Of a DNA stretch of 64,000 nt, positions 17,756 through 27,155 are shown piece by piece. The DNA is from AP-15 sp963785565 (lineage in GTDB: Bacteria; Pseudomonadota; Alphaproteobacteria; ATCC43930; CGMCC-115725), in NCBI GenBank assembly GCA_963785565.1, contig CAWAVV010000068.1, forward strand, positions 62,001 to 126,000, read 5' to 3'. The notes below the pieces were generated by a model. The model did not search any database and was not told the origin of the DNA. It saw nothing but the letters and a program-made list of their open reading frames with translations. The number at the start of each line of letters is the position of its first letter. Position 1 is the stretch's first letter. The translations under genes were made by a program, and so were the position numbers.

Positions 17756-19408
17756 ATGATGGCCCGGCTGACGATCCGCACCCGGCTCATTCTGCTGTCG
17801 AGCGCACTCCTCCTCGTTCTGATCGGAACCAATTTCTATCTGAACCGCGAACTCGCCGAAAATTCGGCGGGAATGGTCAAAGCGGCCGAACTGCTCGGCG
17901 TCATCGAAGAGGCGAACAGTGCGCAGATTGCCTTTGGCGAGATGCGCTATTGGATGACCGATCTCGCCGTCAGCCTGCTGATGCTCTCCGAGCGTAACGC
18001 CCACGCGGCCCGCGCGCGCATGGAGCAGAACCTCGATCTGCTGGCGAGGTACCGCCCGCAGGCTGTCGCGGCGGTGCGCGGCGAACTGGCGCAGTTCGAA
18101 CAGTTCGCGCATAAGGCGGTCGACGAATACACCGGCGACCATCGGGTAATCGGCAACTCGCTGCTGGCCCAGGCGAGCGAGCACGGCGTCGCCGTCAACC
18201 GATTGCTCGCCGCCACCGTCGCCGAGCTGACCCGCGAGGCGGTCGCCGCCCGCGAACGCGTCGTCGCCGGAGCGGCGTCGGCCACCCGGGTGTCGCGCAT
18301 CGTGGTCTCAGCCGCGGTGCTGGTCGGCGCCATCCTGACCTTGCTGGTGCTGCGGTCGATTGCCGTTCCGTTGCGCCGGCTGGTGGTCGCGATGAATAGT
18401 CTTAATGCTGGCGACCTCGCTGTTTCGATCCCCGCCGCGGGGCCGGACGAGATCGGCGCCATGGCGCATACCCTGGCCACCTTCCGCGACACCCTCGACG
18501 CGTTGCGCAAACTGATCGATGAGCAGCGCGAGCGCGAGCGCGAGCTGCGCGCCGCCCATGACCAGCTCAAGGCCGCACAGGCGAATTTGGTCCAGGCGGA
18601 GAAAATGGCCTCGCTTGGTCAGCTGACCGCCGGCATCGCGCACGAAATCAAAAACCCGCTGAACTTCGTCAACAACTTTGCCGAGCTGTCGCGCGAATTG
18701 CTCGGCGAATTGAAGGAAGCGGTCGATTCTGCTCCCGGCGGGACGAGAGCAGAGGATCTCGATGAGCTGATGGCGACCCTCGACGGCAATCTTGCCAAGA
18801 TCGCCGAGCATGGGCGGCGCGCCGACGGAATCGTCAAAAGCATGCTGCTGCATTCGCGCGGCGGCAGCGGCGAGCGTCGGCAAAGCGACCTCAACGTGCT
18901 GATCGAGGAAGCTCTCAACCTCGCCTTTCACGGCGCGCGCGCCCAGGACCAGAGCTTCAACGTCACGTTGGAGCGCGATCTCGACCCAAGCATCGGCCAG
19001 CTCGAAGCCGTCCCGCAGGACCTCACGCGAGTCTTCCTGAACCTGTTCGGCAATGCGTTTTATGCGGTCAACAAGCGCCGCCGCGAAGGCGGCGACCCGG
19101 CTTTTGCTCCGCTACTGACGCTCACGACCCGCAATCGCGGCGATGAAATCGAGGTCCGGGTGCGCGACAACGGCGCCGGCATCCCGCCCGAGATCCGGGA
19201 CAAATTGTTTCAGCCGTTCTTCACCACCAAGCCAACCGGCGAAGGCACCGGGCTCGGGCTGTCGATCAGCTATGACATCGTGGTCCAGGAGCACGGCGGC
19301 TCGATCGCCGTCGACAGTCAACCGGGCGAGTTCACCGAATTCACCCTGCGCCTGCCGCGCCACCCGACTGCCGCCGCCGCCACGGTCGCCACCGGCGCTT
19401 CCGCATGA
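17756..19408 (+). CDS. Membrane sensor histidine kinase with HAMP domain
   Basis: 550 residues. TM1 is RTRLILLSSALLLVLIGTNF, followed by a ~150-residue helical periplasmic domain (MCP four-helix style), TM2 IVVSAAVLVGAILTLLVLRS, a HAMP domain (IAVPLRRLVVAMNSLNAGDL), a coiled coil (EQRERERELRAAHDQLKAAQ) and the H box LTAGIAHEIKNPLNFVNNF. The ATPase part has a G1 DNGAGIP and GTGLGLSISYDIV. This group is related to kinases with no fused receiver, so the CheY-like protein encoded upstream is its likely partner. Its last codons overlap the Nudix gene (ATGA). Confidence 0.92.
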   Translation: MMARLTIRTRLILLSSALLLVLIGTNFYLNRELAENSAGMVKAAELLGVIEEANSAQIAFGEMRYWMTDLAVSLLMLSERNAHAARARMEQNLDLLARYRPQAVAAVRGELAQFEQFAHKAVDEYTGDHRVIGNSLLAQASEHGVAVNRLLAATVAELTREAVAARERVVAGAASATRVSRIVVSAAVLVGAILTLLVLRSIAVPLRRLVVAMNSLNAGDLAVSIPAAGPDEIGAMAHTLATFRDTLDALRKLIDEQRERERELRAAHDQLKAAQANLVQAEKMASLGQLTAGIAHEIKNPLNFVNNFAELSRELLGELKEAVDSAPGGTRAEDLDELMATLDGNLAKIAEHGRRADGIVKSMLLHSRGGSGERRQSDLNVLIEEALNLAFHGARAQDQSFNVTLERDLDPSIGQLEAVPQDLTRVFLNLFGNAFYAVNKRRREGGDPAFAPLLTLTTRNRGDEIEVRVRDNGAGIPPEIRDKLFQPFFTTKPTGEGTGLGLSISYDIVVQEHGGSIAVDSQPGEFTEFTLRLPRHPTAAAATVATGASA

Positions 19409-20031
19409 GCCAAACTTGCCCACTGGCTCATCCCGAGGTCGAGATCATAGAGTCGGCCAAAGGTTTCGAGCGCTTTTTGCGGATGGACGTCGTCCGCTTT
19501 CGCCATCGCCGGTTTTCCGGCGAGTGGAGCACGCCGCAAACGCATGATGTGCTGCGGCGCGGCCAGGCTGTCGGGATCGTGCTGTACGATCCCGATCGCG
19601 ATACGGTGGTGCTGATCGAGCAGTTTCGCCTGCCGGCATTGCTGGCCGGCGCATCACCATGGCAGATCGAGGTGGTCGCCGGTCTGGTCGGCGCCGACGA
19701 GACCCCGGAAACGGTGGCGATTCGCGAGACGCGCGAGGAATCCGGCCTCGCGCTCGAGAGCGAACTCATCCCGATCCAGCGCTACCTTCCGTCCCCGGGA
19801 GACTCGGACGAGAGCGTTTTCCTGTTCTGCGCCCGCGTAGATTCGACGCTGGCGGCGGGCGTCCACGGCTTACCGGAAGAGGGCGAAGACATTCGCGTCG
19901 TGGTCAAGACCCTGTCCGAAGTCGAAACCCTGCTCGACGCCGGCGCCATCGAGAACGGCCACACCCTCGTCGCCCTTTACTGGCTCTTGCGCCACCGCGA
20001 CCGCCTTCGCCAACTGGTGGCGGCAAATTGA
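19405..20031 (+). CDS. Nudix hydrolase, ADP-ribose pyrophosphatase type
   Basis: 208 residues. The Nudix box GX5EX7REUXEEXGU is complete: G-LVGAD-E-TPETVAI-RE-T-REESGL. The upstream core VLYDPDRDTVVLIEQFRLPA and the proline-rich RYLPSPGDSDESVFLFCARV are typical of NudF-like ADP-ribose or nucleoside-diphosphate sugar hydrolases. It starts inside the stop of the kinase gene and so is translationally coupled, although a functional link to the kinase is not obvious. It is convergent with the dCTP deaminase gene. Confidence 0.9.
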   Translation: MSQTCPLAHPEVEIIESAKGFERFLRMDVVRFRHRRFSGEWSTPQTHDVLRRGQAVGIVLYDPDRDTVVLIEQFRLPALLAGASPWQIEVVAGLVGADETPETVAIRETREESGLALESELIPIQRYLPSPGDSDESVFLFCARVDSTLAAGVHGLPEEGEDIRVVVKTLSEVETLLDAGAIENGHTLVALYWLLRHRDRLRQLVAAN

Positions 20032-21246
20032 TCACCGCTCCGAAAATTCCTTGAAGTGCTTCGACAATGCCAAGCCTTGGCTCTGGTAGGACGAGCCGAC
20101 GTCGCGGCCGTAGAGCTTGTCGGGGCGGGCGATCAGCCGTTCGTAAACAAGCCGCCCGACGATCTGGCCGTGCTCGATCAGAAACGGGACCTCATGCGCA
20201 CGAACTTCGAGGACCGCGCGGCTGCCCTTGCCACCAGTCTCGGCCATGCCGAAGCCGGGATCGAAAAAACCGGCGAAATGCACTCGAAATTCGCCCACCA
20301 GCGTGTCATACGCCAGCATTTCCGCCGCCTGGTCGGTCGGTATGGCCACGGCCTCGCGCGAGGCCAAAATGTAGAAATCCTCCGGGTCAAGTATTATTCC
20401 TGGACCGCGGTGTCCGAAGACCGGATCCCAGAAGTCTTGGACGTCGTAGTGGTTAATTCGATCAACGTCGATTACCGGGGCATGCTTTCTTGCTTTAAAT
20501 CCAACAAAGCCACTGTGAAGCGTGCCGCTTACATCCACCGTAACCGCTAAGCCGCCCTCGATTAATTGCCGGCCGATAGGGGATCCGGGGGGCACTATGC
20601 TGAAACCGACCTCTTCGTGGAGGCGGCGCAGAGCGGCATTGCTTGACGTTGGCCTTCCTCGTCGAATACGAAGCTGGACAAGGCGAGAACCTTTCCGAAC
20701 CAGAATGCTGAACGATCGGGGCGACAATTCCGCGTAAAGCGGTCCAAAGTAATTCGATTTTATGCTATCGAACTCGGTCCCGTAATCAGTAATAACCCTG
20801 GCGAAGACGTTCAGGCGGCCGGTTGAACTCTTAGGATTGGCGGATCCCGAGGTGCGGTATCGCAGCGCCAGATGTTCCAACAAGGGTACAATGTAAACAC
20901 AGTCCTTTTCGAGGACGGCCCCTTTCGCTAAGTGCAGAGTATGAAGCTTCAAGGTGTCCAGTTTTTGAGCAACAGTGCAATCCGGGCCAGGAAGAAAGCT
21001 CGTGCGGACACGATGGGCAACGTCCCCTAGGCGGAGGTCAAGGCTGGCTGGCTGGATCTGATCGTCAACGATTGGTTCCAGCGACTGGATCTCGCGCGTG
21101 CGGTCGATCGCGTCGCGCAATAATTGGTACGGAAGGATGCCGGTTGCGTGCTCTAGCTCTCTTGGTTCGGGCGGGGGAAACAACTCCCCTGTCGACGGCT
21201 CGGGCTCAAGCAGCGGGAACAGCGCGCCTGCCTGCGCTCGTATCAT
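20032..21246 (-). CDS. dcd: 2'-deoxycytidine 5'-triphosphate deaminase, duplicated-domain form
   Basis: 404 residues, about twice the length of enterobacterial Dcd. The first half has QIQPASLDLRLGDVAHRVR and SSTGRLNVFARVITDYGTEF; the second has VDVSGTLHSGFVGFKARKHAP and GEFRVHFAGFFDPGFGM, so two dUTPase-like folds are fused, as in many alphaproteobacteria. The enzyme makes dUTP for dTMP synthesis. A perfect 12-bp palindrome GGAGGATCCTCC (21250-21261) sits exactly over the ribosome site and could fold it into a hairpin. The gene appears AT-richer than its neighbours. Confidence 0.87.
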   Translation of the reverse strand: MIRAQAGALFPLLEPEPSTGELFPPPEPRELEHATGILPYQLLRDAIDRTREIQSLEPIVDDQIQPASLDLRLGDVAHRVRTSFLPGPDCTVAQKLDTLKLHTLHLAKGAVLEKDCVYIVPLLEHLALRYRTSGSANPKSSTGRLNVFARVITDYGTEFDSIKSNYFGPLYAELSPRSFSILVRKGSRLVQLRIRRGRPTSSNAALRRLHEEVGFSIVPPGSPIGRQLIEGGLAVTVDVSGTLHSGFVGFKARKHAPVIDVDRINHYDVQDFWDPVFGHRGPGIILDPEDFYILASREAVAIPTDQAAEMLAYDTLVGEFRVHFAGFFDPGFGMAETGGKGSRAVLEVRAHEVPFLIEHGQIVGRLVYERLIARPDKLYGRDVGSSYQSQGLALSKHFKEFSER

Positions 21247-21387
21247 TCAGGAGGATCCTCCATTGGTGACAATCCTCTTGTAAGCTATGTGGCCCTGGGG
21301 CGTAAATCGCGCCCGGCTTGCCCTCGATATACAGCGACAGCTAGGGTCTTTGGCAATTTGCGCCGTGTAGAGGGCTGGAGACGAGGC

Positions 21388-22437
21388 ATGCAGATCCGCG
21401 ACGGCTTTGTCGGGACGGTCGGGAATACGCCGCTGATCAAGCTGCGGCGAGCGTCCGAGACGACCGGGTGCACAATCCTCGGCAAGGCCGAGTTCTTGAA
21501 CCCGGGTGGCTCGGTCAAGGACCGCCCGGCTCGGCACATGATCCTGGAAGCCGAAAAGCGCGGCGAACTACGGGCGGGCGGCGTCGTGGTCGAAAGCACC
21601 GCTGGCAATACCGGGATCGGGCTGGCACTCGTCGCCAACGCGCGGGGTTATCGCACAGTGATCGTGATCCCGGAGACCCAAAGCCAGGAAAAGAAGGACA
21701 CGCTGCGTCTCTGCGGCGCCGAGCTGATCGAAGTGCCGGCGGTCCCCTACAGCAATCCGAACCAATATCAACATGTCGGCAAGCGCCTTGCCGAGCATTT
21801 GCGCAAGAGCGAGTCCAACGGCGTTCTCTTTGCCGACCAGTGGAACAATCTCGATAACCGCAAAGCGCATTACGAGACGACCGGACCCGAGATCTGGGAG
21901 CAGACGGACGGCAAGGTTGACGGCTTTATCTGCTCTATCGGCACCGGCGGCACGATCGCTGGCACCTCCACCTTCCTGTGCGAGCGGAACAAGGACATTG
22001 TCATCGGCATCGCCGATCCGCGCGGCGCCGCGATGTATAATTTTTTCACCAGTGGCGAGGCAAAGGCGTCGGAGGGCAGCTCGATCACAGAAGGCATCAG
22101 CCTCGGGCGCGTCACCCCGATCGTTGCCGATATCCGCGTCGACAAGGCCTACGTGATCCCCGATGCCGAAGCGATACCCTATATCTTCGACCTGCTCGAG
22201 CATGAGGGCCTGTGCCTTGGCGGATCCACGGCCATCAACATCGCGGGTGCGGTGCGGCTCGCCAAGGATCTGGGGCCCGGCCACGTTATCGTCACCATCC
22301 TTGCCGACCATGGCTCGCGCTCCCAATCAAAGCTGTTCAACCCCGACTTCCTGCGCGCGCACGAGTTCCCGGTCCCGGCCTGGCTCGAGAGCAAGTCCAA
22401 GATCGGGGTCCCGATCGAAGTCAGGCAGGACGGTTGA
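21388..22437 (+). CDS. cysK: Cysteine synthase A (O-acetylserine sulfhydrylase)
   Basis: 349 residues from the ATG at 21388, with GGAG at 21377-21380. The PLP lysine is in NPGGSVKDRPARHMI, the substrate loop STAGNTGIG and the phosphate-binding loop GTGGTIAGTS follow, and the C-terminal block HVIVTILADHGSRSQSKLF completes the fold-type II PLP enzyme. It makes cysteine from O-acetylserine and sulfide. It heads an operon with AlaX, a mercaptopyruvate sulfurtransferase and a GNAT protein, linking cysteine supply to sulfur transfer and tRNA quality control. Confidence 0.93.
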   Translation: MQIRDGFVGTVGNTPLIKLRRASETTGCTILGKAEFLNPGGSVKDRPARHMILEAEKRGELRAGGVVVESTAGNTGIGLALVANARGYRTVIVIPETQSQEKKDTLRLCGAELIEVPAVPYSNPNQYQHVGKRLAEHLRKSESNGVLFADQWNNLDNRKAHYETTGPEIWEQTDGKVDGFICSIGTGGTIAGTSTFLCERNKDIVIGIADPRGAAMYNFFTSGEAKASEGSSITEGISLGRVTPIVADIRVDKAYVIPDAEAIPYIFDLLEHEGLCLGGSTAINIAGAVRLAKDLGPGHVIVTILADHGSRSQSKLFNPDFLRAHEFPVPAWLESKSKIGVPIEVRQDG

Positions 22438-22441
22438 CCAG

Positions 22442-23152
22442 ATGACCGAGCTGTTGTTTCGCGATGACGGTTATCTGCGGTCCTGTGCAGCGCGGGTGGT
22501 CGGCGTCGATGGGCGAGGCATCCGGCTCGACCGCACCGTGTTTTATCCGGTGGGCGGCGGCCAGCCGGGTGATAGCGGGGCGCTGCGGCTGCCGTCGGGG
22601 GAGACGATCGCGATCGTCGACGCCGTCAAGGGTGACACCCTCGACGAGGTCGTCCACGTTCCCGCTGCCGGCGCCGCTCTGCCCGAGCCGGGCGTCGAGC
22701 TTCTCGCTGAGATCGACTGGGAGCGGCGGCACCGACTGATGCGCATGCACACCTGCCTGCATCTGCTGTGCAGCATCGTTCCAGGGGCGGTGACCGGCGG
22801 CCAGGTGTCGGATGGCAGGGGCCGGCTCGACTTCGACGTGCCGGGGTCGAGCCTCGACAAGGAGGAGCTCGCGGCCCGCCTCAACGCGTTGATCGCCGAA
22901 GCCCGTCCGGTGGGCCCGCGTTGGATCACCGACGACGAACTCGCCGCCCAGCCCGAGCTGATCCGGACGATGTCGGTCAAGCCGCCGACCGGCATGGGCC
23001 GCGTGCGGCTCATGGAGATCCCGGGCGTCGATTTGCAGCCTTGCGGCGGCACCCACGTCAAGAACACCGCCGAGATCGGCCCGATCGCGGTGACCAAGAT
23101 CGAAAACAAAGGCCGGCAGAACCGCCGCGTCATCATCGCCTTTGCCGAGTGA
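22442..23152 (+). CDS. Alanyl-tRNA editing protein (AlaX)
   Basis: 236 residues. The zinc-binding motifs of the AlaX/AlaRS editing domain are complete: H-x3-H in MRMHTCLHLL, and C-x3-H in QPCGGTHVKNTAEIG. The N-terminal beta-barrel domain has TVFYPVGGGQPGD. The enzyme hydrolyses mischarged Ser- or Gly-tRNA(Ala). It begins 4 bp after cysK and is followed after 26 bp by the sulfurtransferase gene; serine being a cysteine precursor may explain the grouping. Confidence 0.92.
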   Translation: MTELLFRDDGYLRSCAARVVGVDGRGIRLDRTVFYPVGGGQPGDSGALRLPSGETIAIVDAVKGDTLDEVVHVPAAGAALPEPGVELLAEIDWERRHRLMRMHTCLHLLCSIVPGAVTGGQVSDGRGRLDFDVPGSSLDKEELAARLNALIAEARPVGPRWITDDELAAQPELIRTMSVKPPTGMGRVRLMEIPGVDLQPCGGTHVKNTAEIGPIAVTKIENKGRQNRRVIIAFAE

Positions 23153-23178
23153 GACCAGGAGAAGGATCGAGAACCGCG

Positions 23179-24048
23179 ATGCCTTATGCCCATCCCGAGG
23201 CGCTGGTCGGCAGCGAATGGCTTGCCGCACATCTCGATGACCCGCATGTCCGAGTTATCGACTGTTCGTTCAAACTGCCCGGGATCACCCCGACCGCGCG
23301 GGCGGATTACGACAAGGGCCACATTCCGGGTGCGGTGTTCTTCGACATCGACGACATCGCCGAGCCCGGCAACAGCCTGCCGCACATGATCCCGCCGCCC
23401 GATCTGTTCGCGCAAAAGATGGGCGCGCTCGGCATCGGCGACGACGACCGGGTGGTCGTCTATGACAGCAACGGCCTGTCCTCGGCGGGGCGGGCGTGGT
23501 GGATGCTGCGCCTGTTCGGTCATCATGATGTGGCCCTGCTCGACGGCGGGCTGCCGAAATGGAAAGCAGAGGGGCGGCCGGTCGTGACCGCGGTCCCGAG
23601 CCCCGCGCCGCGCCGTTTCACCGCACGGTTCGAGCCGGCTCTGGTCCGCGACAAGGCCGCGGTGCTCGACAACCTCGCCACCCGGTGCGAACAGGTGGTC
23701 GATGCCCGCGCCGCCGGCCGTTTCGACGGCTCAACCGCGGAAACCCGGCCCGGCCTGCGCAGCGGCCATATCCCGGACAGCCGCAGCCTGCCCTACGAGC
23801 GGCTGACCGACCCCGCCACCAGGCAGTTGCGCAGCGCCGAGCAGTTGACGGCTTTGTTCCGGGATGCCGGCGTCGCTCTCGATCGGCCGATCGTGACCAG
23901 CTGCGGGTCGGGTGTAACTGCCTGCGCGCTCGCTTTCGCTCTGCATTTGATCGGGCATCCGGGTGCGGCGGTTTATGACGGGTCGTGGTCGGAATGGGGC
24001 CTCCCCGGCGACACCCCGGTCGAGATTGGCGCGGCGCTAAAGGCTTAA
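23179..24048 (+). CDS. sseA: 3-mercaptopyruvate sulfurtransferase
   Basis: 289 residues, two rhodanese domains. Domain 1 has RVIDCSFKLPG and DYDKGHIPGAVFFDIDDIA; domain 2 carries the catalytic Cys in TSCGSGVTACALAFAL. The CGSGVTA loop is the MST signature rather than thiosulfate sulfurtransferase CRKGVTA. It moves sulfur from 3-mercaptopyruvate to thiol acceptors or cyanide. It is part of the cysK operon and ends four bases before the GNAT gene. Confidence 0.93.
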   Translation: MPYAHPEALVGSEWLAAHLDDPHVRVIDCSFKLPGITPTARADYDKGHIPGAVFFDIDDIAEPGNSLPHMIPPPDLFAQKMGALGIGDDDRVVVYDSNGLSSAGRAWWMLRLFGHHDVALLDGGLPKWKAEGRPVVTAVPSPAPRRFTARFEPALVRDKAAVLDNLATRCEQVVDARAAGRFDGSTAETRPGLRSGHIPDSRSLPYERLTDPATRQLRSAEQLTALFRDAGVALDRPIVTSCGSGVTACALAFALHLIGHPGAAVYDGSWSEWGLPGDTPVEIGAALKA

Positions 24049-24052
24049 GCCG

Positions 24053-24619
24053 ATGCTGCACGACACGATCACCTATCTCGAAATGCTGGCGCGCCCGACG
24101 TCGGGCCGCGCGCCGATCCCGTCGGGCAAGCTCGCGCTGATGCGCGCCGACAACTGTACGGTCTCGTTCTATCGCTACATCTACGACGCGGTCGGCGAGC
24201 CTTGGCTGTGGTTCGAGCGAAAGCTGTTCGGCGACCTGGCCTTGGTACAGCTGATCAACAAGCCGACGATCGAGATCTTTGTCCTCTATGTCGGCGGCGT
24301 GCCGGCCGGTTTTTTCGAGCTCGACGCCGCCGAGCGGCGCGAGACCAAGCTGTGCTATTTCGGGCTGGTTCCCGATTTTATCGGTCGCGGGTTTGGCGCC
24401 TATATGTTGCAGGCGGCGATCGACCGGGCCTGGACCGCGCGGCCGATCGACCGCTTGTGGCTGCACACCTCGACCTACGATCACCCCAATGCCTTGCGCG
24501 TCTACCAGCGCGCAGGTTTTGTCGTCTATGCCCGCCGCCCGGCGTCGTTCGAGGACCCGCGCCTGCACGGCATTCTACCGCGCACCCTGCGCCACCGCCT
24601 GTTACCACCGCTCGACTAG
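24053..24619 (+). CDS. GNAT-family N-acetyltransferase
   Basis: 188 residues. The acetyl-CoA pyrophosphate loop is recognisable in YFGLVPDFIGRGFGAYMLQ (V-P-x-x-x-G-x-G form), followed by HTSTYDHPNALRVYQRAGF, the classic GNAT C-terminal strand and helix. The acceptor is unknown. It is last in the cysK-AlaX-sulfurtransferase operon; conserved association of this GNAT with that group is common in alphaproteobacteria as far as I recall, but its role is not established. Confidence 0.87.
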   Translation: MLHDTITYLEMLARPTSGRAPIPSGKLALMRADNCTVSFYRYIYDAVGEPWLWFERKLFGDLALVQLINKPTIEIFVLYVGGVPAGFFELDAAERRETKLCYFGLVPDFIGRGFGAYMLQAAIDRAWTARPIDRLWLHTSTYDHPNALRVYQRAGFVVYARRPASFEDPRLHGILPRTLRHRLLPPLD

Positions 24620-24870
24620 CCGGCCTTATCCGTGCCGACCTCGGCCGGCCCGTAATGCGCGAGTTCGGCCGCACAAGCCCGCCGCTACGCATGTGGTTAA
24701 ATGATCGCGGCGCATAGGACCGACTTAAACCACGGGCGGCGGAATGGCTCAGGTACGAGGCGGGTGAGGCCGCTCGCAGGCGTACGGCGTCTTCGGCTGC
24801 GTACGCGCCGGTCTGGCGCCGCAACCGCAAAAGGGATAGAAGCAGGCCGTCGCTCCTCGGGGCCTTTCTG

Positions 24871-26568
24871 ATGACCAATCTTTCTGAACCGCCGGTGCTG
24901 GCGCATGCGGTGACCCGGCGCTCGCGGCGGCTGTCGGTGATCTGGATCATTCCGCTGGTCGCGGTCGCGATCGGCGCGTGGCTCGCATGGGACACCTTGT
25001 CGAAGGAAGGGCCGACGATCACGGTCACCTTCAACACCGCCGAAGGGCTGCAGCCGGGCCAGTCGCAGCTGAAGTTCAAGGACATCGTCTTCGGCACGGT
25101 CAAGAAGCTCCAACTCGCCCCCGACAACACTCACGTCGTCGTGACAATCGCCACGACCCACGACGCAAAGCCGCTGCTGACCGACCAGACGATATTTTGG
25201 GTGGTCAAACCGCGGCTGTTCGCAGGCTCCGTTTCCGGCCTCGAGACGTTGCTGTCGGGCAGCTATGTCGGCATGCTGCCCGGCCACACCGCCGGCAAGC
25301 CCCAGCATAAGTTTACCGGACAAGAGGATCCGCCGATCCTCAGCGAGCATGTCCCGGGGCACACCTTCTTGATGAAGGCCAAGCGCCTGGGCTCGATCTC
25401 GCTCGGCTCGCCGATCTTCTACCGCGATTTGAGCGTCGGCGAGGTGCTCGGCTGGGACATCGCCGACATGGCCGATTACGTGACGATCCACGCCTTTGTC
25501 CGAGCGCCCTATGACAGTTATGTCCACGACGACACGCGGTTCTGGAACGCCTCGGGGCTATCGATCAAGCTCGCCGGCGCCGGCGTCGAAATTCAGCTCG
25601 AATCGCTGAAGGCGCTGATCCTCGGCGGCATCGCCTTCGAAACCCCGGATTTGGAGGGCCGCACCCAGGCGGTGAGTCTCGAAGACCACGTCTTCCCGCT
25701 GTTCGCCGACCACGATGCCGCGCTGGCCGCCTCCTACACGCGCAAGGTCCAGGTCGTCTCGTACTTCCCCGGGTCGGTCAGCGGGTTGGAGGCCGGCTCG
25801 CCGGTGACGATGCACGGTCTCGTCGTCGGGCAGGTCACCAAAGTGCGGCTCGCCTACGACAGGGCCACAGACAAGGTGCTCGCGCCGGTCCGCTACGAAG
25901 TCGAGCCCGAACGCATCGTCGGCGTCGGCGGCAGGATGTTTCAGACCGCGCAAGAGGGGGTGGAGGCGCTGCTGAAGCAGGGACTGCGCGCGACCTTGCA
26001 AAGCTCCAACCTGATCACCGGCCAGCAGCAGGTGGCACTCGACTTCATCCCCGACGCTCCGCCGGCCCAGCTTTCGATGGAAGATGGCTATTTCGTCTTG
26101 CCGACGACGCCGGGCGGCGGGTTCGCCGGGCTCACGGCAGCGGCGGGCGCGCTTCTCGACAAGGTCAACCAGATCCCGTTCGACCAACTCGGCAAAAACC
26201 TCGGCGGCATCCTGAAATCGGCCAACGATCTCGCCAGCGGCCCGCAGGCGCGCCAGGCGCTGACCGAGCTCGCCGCGACGATCTCGACCATCGAGCAGCT
26301 GACCAAGCACATTGATGCCGGCGCCGCCCCGGCTTTGAAGCAGCTTCCGGAAATGACCGCCCAGCTGCAAAAGACCGTGATCAACGCCAACAAGCTGTTG
26401 CTGTCGCTCGATAGCGGCTATGGCGACAACACCAAATTCAACCGCGACCTCGAACGGCTGCTGGTGCAGACCAACGATGCATTGAGTTCGATCCGCGCGC
26501 TCGCGGATTTGCTGTCGCGTCATCCCGAGGCTCTGATCAAGGGGCGCCCCGCCGGCGGCGCCGAATGA
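24871..26568 (+). CDS. pqiB: PqiB-like intermembrane transport protein (three MCE domains)
   Basis: 565 residues, close to E. coli PqiB (546). A single N-terminal TM (LSVIWIIPLVAVAIGAWLAW) is followed by three MCE domains: first near GPTITVTFNTAEGLQPGQSQ, second near LGSISLGSPIFYRDLSVGEV, third near YFPGSVSGLEAGSPVTMHGL, then a long C-terminal helix that in PqiB forms the needle-like tunnel. It moves lipids between the inner and outer membranes. Its stop overlaps the pqiC start (ATGA). The gene order here is B-C-A rather than A-B-C. Confidence 0.92.
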   Translation: MTNLSEPPVLAHAVTRRSRRLSVIWIIPLVAVAIGAWLAWDTLSKEGPTITVTFNTAEGLQPGQSQLKFKDIVFGTVKKLQLAPDNTHVVVTIATTHDAKPLLTDQTIFWVVKPRLFAGSVSGLETLLSGSYVGMLPGHTAGKPQHKFTGQEDPPILSEHVPGHTFLMKAKRLGSISLGSPIFYRDLSVGEVLGWDIADMADYVTIHAFVRAPYDSYVHDDTRFWNASGLSIKLAGAGVEIQLESLKALILGGIAFETPDLEGRTQAVSLEDHVFPLFADHDAALAASYTRKVQVVSYFPGSVSGLEAGSPVTMHGLVVGQVTKVRLAYDRATDKVLAPVRYEVEPERIVGVGGRMFQTAQEGVEALLKQGLRATLQSSNLITGQQQVALDFIPDAPPAQLSMEDGYFVLPTTPGGGFAGLTAAAGALLDKVNQIPFDQLGKNLGGILKSANDLASGPQARQALTELAATISTIEQLTKHIDAGAAPALKQLPEMTAQLQKTVINANKLLLSLDSGYGDNTKFNRDLERLLVQTNDALSSIRALADLLSRHPEALIKGRPAGGAE

Positions 26569-27155
26569 GCCGCGCGCGTCGGGCCTTACGTTTCGCCGCG
26601 CTGGCGATGGCCGGGGCATTCGCCGCCTGCTCCTCGCCCGATCCGGTGCTCTACACCTTGGCGCCTGCGCCGGGCGCGGTGCAAACCGGCGGACCCAGGG
26701 TCGTGCTGCTGCAGCAGATCGCGATCGCGCACTTCCTCGAACGCTCGCAGATCGTCCGTTCGTCGGAAAACTACCGGCTCGATGTGATGTCGAACGACTG
26801 GTGGGGTGAACCGCTGGGCGCGATGCTGAGCCGGGTGCTGATCGAGGAGCTGGGCCAGCGCCTGCCGCAGACCACCGTCATTGCCGACAATGGCGCAGTG
26901 TCGGCCCGGCCCGATGCGACGATCGAGTTGAACATCCAGCGGCTCGACGAGGACGCCGCCGGCAACCTGATCCTTCAAGCCCAGGCCGCGGTGCGTTTCA
27001 CCGGGCAGAACCAGCCATCCTTGCGCAGCTTCCACTTTAGCGTGCCGCCGGCGGCGCCGGGCGTGCCGGGCGAGGTCGCGGCGATCAGCACCGCTGTCGG
27101 CCGCCTCGCCGACGGCATCGCCCCAATGCTGACGACACCCCCGGGCCGCGGGTGA
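26565..27155 (+). CDS. pqiC: PqiC-like outer-membrane lipoprotein (ABC-type transport auxiliary)
   Basis: 196 residues. The signal peptide ends in a lipobox AGAFAACSS. The mature domain VLYTLAPAPGAV... DVMSNDWWGEPLGAMLSRVL is the DUF330/PqiC family signature. It should anchor the PqiB needle to the outer membrane. Translation is coupled at both ends: ATGA with pqiB and GTGA with pqiA. Confidence 0.9.
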   Translation: MSRARRALRFAALAMAGAFAACSSPDPVLYTLAPAPGAVQTGGPRVVLLQQIAIAHFLERSQIVRSSENYRLDVMSNDWWGEPLGAMLSRVLIEELGQRLPQTTVIADNGAVSARPDATIELNIQRLDEDAAGNLILQAQAAVRFTGQNQPSLRSFHFSVPPAAPGVPGEVAAISTAVGRLADGIAPMLTTPPGRG

